From contig RPFO01000377.1 of NCBI GenBank assembly GCA_009746045.1, positions 1 through 45,000 on the forward strand: a stretch of 45,000 nt of DNA. Reading direction: 5' to 3'. Source of the stretch: Mesostigma viride. Its lineage: Eukaryota; Streptophyta; Mesostigmatophyceae; Mesostigmatales; Mesostigmataceae. This document shows positions 38,473 through 45,000 of the stretch, in pieces (the first letter of the stretch is position 1; the number at the start of each line of letters is the position of its first letter). The notes beneath the pieces were generated by a model. The model was given only the letters and a program-made list of their open reading frames with translations. It was not told where the DNA came from and searched no databases. A program made the position numbers and the translations under genes.

Positions 38473-40106
38473 CACGGCACCAACATTCACAAACCCCAGC
38501 ATTCGAGCAAGCCAGACAGGCGTTGTTGTTGCTGATCTCTATCATTCATTGGTTTTGGACTGCGTTATTGCAAGAGTTGGCCACCCAAGCGGCAACAACA
38601 TTCACAAACCCCAACATTCGGCCTTAATCGAGCTAGAGTTTACGTTCGAACGAAGACGCGGATATTTGCAGACGCGGATATTTGCAAGAGTCGGCAACAC
38701 CTGATGAATTTACATGACACATGTCCGATCAAATGTGGCAGCTGCCCGGCCGGCGCGCGACTTCCAGTTCATTCGATCGATCGCAAAATCCCCCATTTTT
38801 AATTCGCTGTTCGCTTCATCATCGTCCATGCAGCAGCGACAATTACTTCGGCTCGATAGTCTCTAATTAACAACTGGGCCGGGGTGTGCCCTGCACCAAA
38901 CCATGCCCATGCATGGACATTGATCCAAGCTGCAGCAACCCCCGCATCATCCGAGGTGGCGGCATCCAGCGTATTAATCACACGATGCTGCGGTCTGCTC
39001 GTCAGTGGAGCTCATCCTTTTGGACGAGAACGGCGCTCGTGGTGAGTTTCGGTATCCTCTCGTTGCACATGGGTTCTCGCGATCGACCTTGGCGCTCTTG
39101 CAACTATCACTGTCATAATTGTGACACTGCAGGTTGCCATGGTTGCATGCCGGTTTACTATCTATTGTTACGTCTAGTGCGCGCGATGCAGCTGGAACCG
39201 GCCGTCATATTTAGTTAATTAGAATCCAGCAACTAAAAAAAAAAAATTATGCCATTTATGCAGTATGTCCAGCAAAAGAAGCGCTCTCACGTTCCTTTCC
39301 AACTCGGTCATTTGCTAAGAAGCTGATGCCAGCTTCGGTTTTAGCCTCTATGCACAGGCCGGATGGCTTTGCTATAAAGAGGCCGTGTAACATCCCAGAT
39401 CCTGCCCAAAACAAAAGCGACTGAGCACACTCTGATGCATCGATCATGTCTAAAAGATTATCTCAAACAAATGCCAACACCTTGCCAACACTTTAACCTC
39501 AGCGCCTATAGCATCCCAGCCATGAACTAAATGATATCGTAAGAAATTGCTAGGAATCTGACGATTAGCAACCGAAAGACTAGGCGAGGTAATCGTGCAG
39601 GGAAACTGCCTAGCTATGCAAAAACTGAAAGGCAAAAGGCCGACGTTGTTAGAGCACTTCCCTGCGTGAAAATGTTTGATGCACTAGCTGGCACGCAAGC
39701 GCAAACATGATAAAAGCCATCACAACATCCAAATTAGCCCACTGGGCGCCCAAGTCCAAGATGCTAGCCTTCCATGATACGTCCATCAAAGGCGACATGC
39801 GCAGGCCTGCGTAGGATCTTTAACTGCGAATGCCGGAATTGTAACAAGAACCGGGAAGCTTCGGCACAAATGAGCATATTTAACTAGCTTATTTAGATAA
39901 AGAAGGTTCCAGCCGTGTTCAGCCCGTCTCACATTGCGAGACTGAACAAGTCTCGCGTGCAGACACGTGTGTAGTACTCCTACACACACAGATCTCGAAT
40001 GATTTATCTAGTACCAAATCCGAAAGGCTTGCATCACTCCCCGGAAAGGAGAACTTTTGCGGGTGACTGTAGGTGTAAGTTGGCGATGCCCTAGGATCCG
40101 GAGACG
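38473..40106. other. Stretch without a supported gene
   Basis: CAACATTCACAAACCCCA(G/A)CATTCG repeats at 38,481 and 38,597, and GACGCGGATATTTGCA is duplicated near 38,655. Otherwise only short unconvincing frames. Confidence 0.4.
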
Positions 40107-40164
40107 TCCGTCCTATAGTCAGCGAAAGTTGGTGCGAGAGGTCCCCAGTTCGATTCCGGTCGGA
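40107..40164 (+). tRNA. Degenerate tRNA-like sequence
   Basis: TCCGTCCTATAGTCAGCG resembles an acceptor plus D-arm (A box), and AGTTCGATTCC matches a B box. The ends TCCGTCC and GGTCGGA pair at six of seven positions. The total is only 58 bases, with most of the anticodon arm missing, so it is a tRNA relic or SINE head, perhaps from tRNA-Asp, rather than a working tRNA. Confidence 0.3.
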
Positions 40165-41195
40165 TTCGTTTGCAGATCGCGTTTCCGGCGGACCGGCACT
40201 GAACGCAAATGGTTTTCACCTTTGCGGAGTGCCAAATCAGAATATTTAACAACTAGTATGAGTCGGGAAAAGTTTGCTCTTTTTTAGCAAATTAACAAAT
40301 TAGCAAATTAGTGGAGGGCGGGGGCCGAGATTAATTAATAGGTACCTTGAAATTAAATAAGAGGCATGCCTCTGTTGAGATATATTTGTGGAGGCGAGTT
40401 TCTATTGGCGTTAATTTGTAGTATTGTACGACAACATGTCAAGGGTGACGGAAGGTACTGAAGTCACAGAAGTGTCGCGGAGACGTTTCGACTTTCTAGA
40501 TCGATTGCGCATTCGACGGTTAAAAGGCAGAGATGCGGTCGACTGGTAGTACTGTACGACGGTGTTGGACGGAATTTCCGGTCAGCGATGCGGGCTTTGC
40601 ATCTCATGTTGCACATGGAAAAGAGCCCTTGCGCCGCGCTGTGCTGTGGCGAACTTGTTCTCCGCCGTCGGATTGCACCGTCGATGTGCGTCGATGCTCG
40701 TCGATGAACCCAACGCAAGCCATGTGACGAAAAGAAGTAGAAAATGGCGAGGCGGCAGCAGAGGTTGAGTTTCGTAAGTTACGGAACTTGTAGCCCGGCA
40801 ACTCCGCGTCAAGCAGTCCGCAGGTAGTCCGCCGGCGTGAATAAAGTGACAATTTTGTTAATTTGATAATTTGTTACCTGGGGACAACCTATTGTAAGTT
40901 GGCTTCGTAATCGCTCTTTAGAGCCTATGTTGCCTCACAATCGCTGCCGTAAGCCTGCATTATAGAACTTATAATCCGTGCAAAGAAATTCCATATCCTG
41001 GCCCAGTACATAGAGTTAATTAAGAGAAATTCCATCTGCGCCCGTTGCCGTTCGAGAAATTATTAGCGATAGTGCAAATCCTTAACTTTCCGCCATGGAA
41101 TGAGACCATCAACTAGTCCTTGAGAATTCAGACTATTTTTTCTAGCCTTTCCCATGTCATGAATTAATAAACTTAAAGCACATAGACTGGGTCAC
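40165..41195. other. Stretch without a supported gene
   Basis: AAATTAACAAATTAGCAAATTAG repeats near 40,288. No frame over 85 codons and no recognised domain. Confidence 0.4.
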
Positions 41196-41199
41196 GTGG

Positions 41200-41490
41200 G
41201 CTCAAACAAAGGAAACTTCAACCCCTACATATACAATGAGGAGGGACTCAGGGTGGCCTAGCTTCAATTGGGCAGGGTACACATACAGAGGACTCTCTCT
41301 GCAAGTCATGGTGCAGGCCCCATTGACAGTGGGTGCAATACAACAGGACGTAGCAAAAGCATAGCGGATGCAGTAAGGCTGCCCGCCTGCCCCATTCATG
41401 CATTGTCCAGGGACCACAGATAGGATTGGAACTCATTGAGAGCTGCCGATATGGGAGAATATAAAGGCCTCTCCCGGAGCCTGAGGGGTT
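41200..41490 (-). repeat. Dispersed non-coding repeat, copy C
   Basis: On the minus strand it matches copies A and B in order: CTCAGGCTCCGGGAGAGGCC, TTTATATTCTCCCATATCGG, GCAGCCTTACTGCATCCGCT, ATTGCACCCACTG and AGAGAGTCCTCTGTATG, with a 3' end TGTATATGTAGGGGTTGAAG. Confidence 0.65.
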
Positions 41491-42146
41491 TTAGGGGCAC
41501 ACCCAGGGCCCACTGCCATATCCACTAATATTGCCTGAAGTCACGCCGCCATGGCCACCTTTGCTAGCGTTGCGCGCTCCGGGCACACAGTTTGCACGTA
41601 TGGTACGGATGGTACCGTGAATTTTTTCGTGCAGAAAATATTCGCCGTACCACGTCCCCTTAAAAGCGATGCGTATATACCAATCCTGATCATTCATGTA
41701 GTTCGGCCCTGGAGCTGATCACACAGTTGCCTCATGCAGGGGAACACAATGCATGCGTAAAGGGGGCACCCGCAGTATCGCAACATTGCAAATTTTTATC
41801 ATCGTCCTGCACTTATGTTAAGGACAGGATGAGGCACACCGTGGCATCTTCAGTTTCAAGAAATCTTATTTCTATGAGGAGTAAAATGACGTTAACAAGT
41901 TACGCATTCAACAACCAGACTTGCCATATATAAATTTAGGTTTGCAACTCTTGTTTTTTGGTCCTCCTGGAAAGTTGCGAAAATTGCGATTCTTGTTGCG
42001 ATACTGCGCGTGCCCCAGCTGTACAGTCTAGGCGCATTACCTTGGACTCGCTTCAAGCATTCTAAACCTACCTATGAGCAGGTTTCCACTTACATTATTC
42101 TCTCGCATGTCCTGTGCCTATCCCTCCCCCCCCCCCCCCCCCGCAG
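41491..42146. other. Stretch without a supported gene
   Basis: No supported gene. It ends in a 16-base C-run and GCAG (42,125-42,146), the form of a polypyrimidine tract and 3' splice site. Confidence 0.4.
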
Positions 42147-42380
42147 CTGATCCTGGCCCTCTCCGTCATGGCCACCGCGCTGTTTGTGCTACGGCTGTAC
42201 CACGCAACAGTGTATGAGGAGGCAGCAGGGCTGGGCAAAGACCTCCAGCAAGAGGTTGCCAATATGGTTCGTGGGAATACGGGAGGGATTGTCCTGCGGT
42301 ATAGGCACATACATGCAGTAGGAGACATCCAGGACGGTTCGTGCGGATGTGCAAATCATAGTGGGTCTCTGCGTGCATGA
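42147..42380 (+). CDS. Candidate exon with one hydrophobic segment
   Basis: After the splice-acceptor-like CCGCAG the frame reads LILALSVMATALFVLRLYHA, a plausible membrane helix, then TVYEEAAGLGKDLQQEVANM. The remaining 40 residues to the stop are less gene-like, so the exon may end earlier. No family is recognised and no partner exon is identified. Confidence 0.3.
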   Translation: MILALSVMATALFVLRLYHATVYEEAAGLGKDLQQEVANMVRGNTGGIVLRYRHIHAVGDIQDGSCGCANHSGSLRA

Positions 42381-42774
42381 GCTCGCCTTTTTGCTGTAGT
42401 GTTTACCAGGATTGTTAGGGTCAAGGCCTAAAGGGTTTATGATGCAGGCTTGCCTGTCACAACCCTACTTCCTGGTATACGAATGATAATAAAGTAGTGT
42501 GGATTTTCTCTTCTTAGATACTGCAATATACATCCAGTACTTGATATTAATAAGTGTATAAATAAGATGCATCATGGATTCCCCCCTCACACGCATCCCC
42601 GGAACATTACAGATATAGATGATGTATGTGTTCACGCAATGCCTGTGTTGGTCTCTTCAAGAAGCTCGTGGTGAAATACATGTTGTGAGGCAATAAAACA
42701 CAAGTCAACAAGCCGTTTGCACCTAATCAAATCACCCTTTTGCGACAACTAGCCATTTGGTGGGTTGACAAAAT

Positions 42775-43450
42775 GATGGATGGGCGGGTGGATGGGCGGG
42801 CGGGCGGGCGGGCGGGCGGGCGGGCGGGCGGGCGGGCGGCGGGCGGGCGGGCGGGCGGGCGGGCGGGCGGGCGGGCGGGCGGGCGGGCGGGCGGGCGGCC
42901 GGAGCGGGCAGCCGGGCGCGAGCCGATGGATGGGCGGATGGATGGATGGATTGATGGATAAATGGATGCCAGATGGATGGATGGAAGGATGGATGGATGG
43001 GCGGATGGACGGATGGAGGGAGGGAGGGAGGGAGGGAGGGAGGGAGGGAGGGAGGGAGGGAGGGAGCTAGGATGGATCGATGGAGGGATGGATGGGTGGG
43101 TGGGTGGCAGGGTGCCAGGGTGGGCCGGTGGGTGCCAGGGTGTGTGCCAGTGGGTGGGTGGGTGGGTGCCAGGGTGTGTGCCAGTGGGTGGGTGGGTGGG
43201 TGGGTGGGTGGGTGGGTGGGTGGGTGGGTGGGTGGGTGGGTGGGTGGGTGGGTGGGTGGGTGGGTGGGTGGGTGGGTGGGTGGGTGGGTGGGTGGGTGGG
43301 TGGGTGGGTGGGTGGGTGGGTGGGTGGGTGGGTGGGTGGGTGGGTGGGTGGGTGGGTGGGTGGGTGGGTGGGTGGGTGGCTGAGTGGGTGGGTGGGTGGA
43401 TAATTGATGGATGATTGGTGGATGGATGGACGGATTGATGGATGGATGAG
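42775..43450. repeat. Tetranucleotide arrays (GGGC)n, (GGAT)n, (GGGA)n, (GGGT)n
   Basis: (GGGC)n at 42,783-42,897, GGAT-rich at 42,925-43,015, (GGGA)n at 43,016-43,065 and an almost pure (GGGT)n at 43,187-43,378, fading into GGAT/TGGA units. The G-rich strand is consistent throughout. Long His/Pro/Thr or Gly/Trp frames here are artefacts. Confidence 0.95.
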
Positions 43451-43760
43451 TAGAACTTTTCACGAAGCCTAGCAGAAAAAGTTTGTCGTGCCACTCGCAC
43501 CGCAGATGCAAAATTTTTGCGCGAAGATTTGGTTATCAAAAGGCGGAGCTGGCGTTCACTGCCTTTGTGGGGTGGCCATGTAACAGCTAACAACTTGCAA
43601 CCACAGCAACTGTTATTGCTGTCATGGGCTTCAAACGGTATCAATTATCACCAGGCGAAACTCTCATTGGCCACCTTCCTGGGGGCTTGTTGACAACTAA
43701 CACTGGTATTGGCTGCTGTGCACTGAATCCTGTAACAATGATCACCAGGCACACCTCTCA
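43451..43760. other. Short gene-free stretch
   Basis: ATCACCAGGC followed by TCTCATTGGC occurs twice (43,649 and 43,741), a short direct repeat before the next open frame. Confidence 0.4.
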
Positions 43761-44267
43761 TTGGCGGCCTTCATTGGAGACATGGCCCCTGGGGTGCTTG
43801 TGCTGGCGGGAAACCTCCATCGCCTGGGTATGGTGGACATAATCGCCAGGGACCCCCACGACGTGCGCCCCCGCAAGATGCTGTGGGAGACGTTTGCCGC
43901 ACGGCCGTTGGCCGAGGGCCTATCCTACGGCACGGACATGGGAGCGGAGATTTTCGCACGCCCCTTTCCGGGCGCGACTCCCACTCTCATCGTACGTCCC
44001 GATCGCACCATGGGGCCGGCATTGTTGACGTCGAGTGACACCTACTGCCGTTTTTGTGAACATCGGTCCTGGGATGTTCATGAGCGAGACACACGGCCGG
44101 GTCGGCCGCGCCACGTGGCAGCGCTGATGATGATGTGTTTTGTTGGACCTGCTGGTGTGGGGGTGCGCTCTATGAATATCATGCTTCTAGTCAAGCAGTT
44201 TGTGAAGCTTATAGATGTGCTTGCCCTTCCCTGTTGGGATCGCCGTGCCGCAAGCATGTGCATGTGA
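43761..44267 (+). CDS. Unrecognised 168-aa open frame
   Basis: MAAFIGDMAPGVLVLAGNLH leads to a mixed-composition body with WETFAARPLAEGLSYGTDMG and a final region with several Met and hydrophobic residues. It has gene-like composition (not repeat) and moderate GC, but no motif I can name. The last codons run into a 50-bp tandem duplication (44,261-44,360), so the true 3' end may be altered. Confidence 0.35.
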   Translation: MAAFIGDMAPGVLVLAGNLHRLGMVDIIARDPHDVRPRKMLWETFAARPLAEGLSYGTDMGAEIFARPFPGATPTLIVRPDRTMGPALLTSSDTYCRFCEHRSWDVHERDTRPGRPRHVAALMMMCFVGPAGVGVRSMNIMLLVKQFVKLIDVLALPCWDRRAASMCM

Positions 44268-44360
44268 TTGGTTAGCCGGCCCCAACATTGTCTCGCGTCC
44301 CGCATGTGTGCATGTGATTGGTTAGCCGGCCCCAACATTGTCTCGCGTCCCGCATGTGTG
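44261..44360 (+). repeat. Two tandem copies of a 50-bp unit
   Basis: CATGTGATTGGTTAGCCGGC begins at 44,261 and again at 44,311. Each copy ends TCTCGCGTCCCGCATGTGTG. Confidence 0.9.
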
Positions 44361-45000
44361 TGCTTGATATTTTGTAATTCGTGCGGTCGCTTTCTTTAGG
44401 TCTTACGTGCCTGTTTAGTCTCTCGGTTTGCTTTTGTTTATGTGCTTCTTATTTGCTCCTCGGTACCGACCATGTGCTTAGGTTTGCTAAGTGTCCTGTT
44501 TCTACCTTTTATCATCCACTGCGGACTTTGTGCAGGCTTCTTATTGGTGATGTCTTATGCTTTTTTCAGGTAGTAATGGTGGGGAGATTTTTTTCTTGCC
44601 TCATGCGGTTCCTGTTGATCCCACCATACCACAGCCTGGCTGGCGCGGTGGCCTTTTGTTTCGTCATCGTTTGATATTTCCTCCGTTTTCTCGTTGATGC
44701 CCTGTTCAGAGTGTTCCATTCTGGTGGCGCACCTCATTTGATTGGCACCGCTTTGCTGGAATTACAACCCCAATCTGCCCACCCTGGCTATCTTGGGATA
44801 CCTAGTAGCGGGGCGTAGTCGCAAGTGGGGCTCATGTTGGCAGTACGTTAACGGTGGTTTACCGCAGCTACCATCCTCCATGATCCCACTGATTGTGTAC
44901 ATGGGGCTTTAATGCACTTTGTAATGCTTGGTGTCATCCCACCAGAGGCATGTGACTCGGTGATCAACGAACTTACCCTGGCACCCAATCAGCCAGGGCG
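44361..45000. other. Stretch without a supported gene
   Basis: T-rich with short frames only. The window ends inside unannotated sequence. Confidence 0.4.

Noticed and set aside
40107-40164. Functional tRNA gene
   Set aside because: The anticodon arm is largely missing and the length is only 58 bases, so it is listed only as a degenerate tRNA-like sequence.
42727-43644. Long Pro/Thr/His and Gly/Trp frames over the tetranucleotide arrays
   Set aside because: Pure translation of simple repeats on both strands; no start context or domain.

Overview
This is eukaryotic DNA, most likely from a microalga or related protist, made of two unlike parts. Positions 1 to about 15,460 are GC-rich and gene-dense and look virus-like (endogenous Nucleocytoviricota-type or a related large DNA element). 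The evidence is an EsV-1-7 repeat protein, two PD-(D/E)XK-type nucleases and a SET-domain protein in compact cassettes. No capsid, polymerase or packaging gene is present, so the viral label is an inference. Positions 15,460 to 45,000 have lower GC and are host-like chromosome packed with transposons and simple repeats.

Virus-like part. Positions 1-11,088 form one giant palindrome: arms 1-5,517 and 5,541-11,088 around a 23-base spacer. Each arm carries, from the centre outwards, a 149-aa protein whose N-terminus resembles the histone H3 tail (facing the centre), a divergent SET-domain gene behind a promoter with about 13 CCAAT boxes, and a gene for a 352-aa protein sharing a C-terminal domain with the SET protein. 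The arms differ mainly by single-base indels that break different genes in each arm. A second, diverged inverted repeat is centred near 11,180. Beyond it lie a zinc-ribbon protein, the EsV-1-7/nuclease protein and a second nuclease. The SET, 352-aa and zinc-ribbon genes share one plan: CCAAT and TGGATAC elements, a TATA-like box, a 15-26 codon first exon, a phase-0 intron of 110-140 bp containing TTCTTCCC, and an AATAAA 3' end. The two genes nearest the junction lack the intron and share a different upstream element.

Host-like part. A LINE endonuclease-reverse transcriptase missing its 3' end abuts the virus-like segment. Next are copies of a LINE ORF1 family without ORF2. One ORF1 copy is cut by two insertions: a 3.67-kb pair of TGTCGCG-ended elements and a 1,689-bp piggyBac-like element with TTAA target duplications. 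A complete 4.12-kb hAT transposon (34,345-38,464) has an 8-bp target duplication and a transposase interrupted only at a C-run. The remainder is minisatellite, tetranucleotide arrays, a dispersed non-coding repeat family and a few unrecognised open frames. I see no clear host housekeeping gene.

How the genes may work together (inference): the palindrome could be the read-through of a covalently closed hairpin end, a head-to-head junction of integrated copies, or an assembly fold-back. The SET protein beside an H3-tail-like protein suggests a chromatin-directed module.
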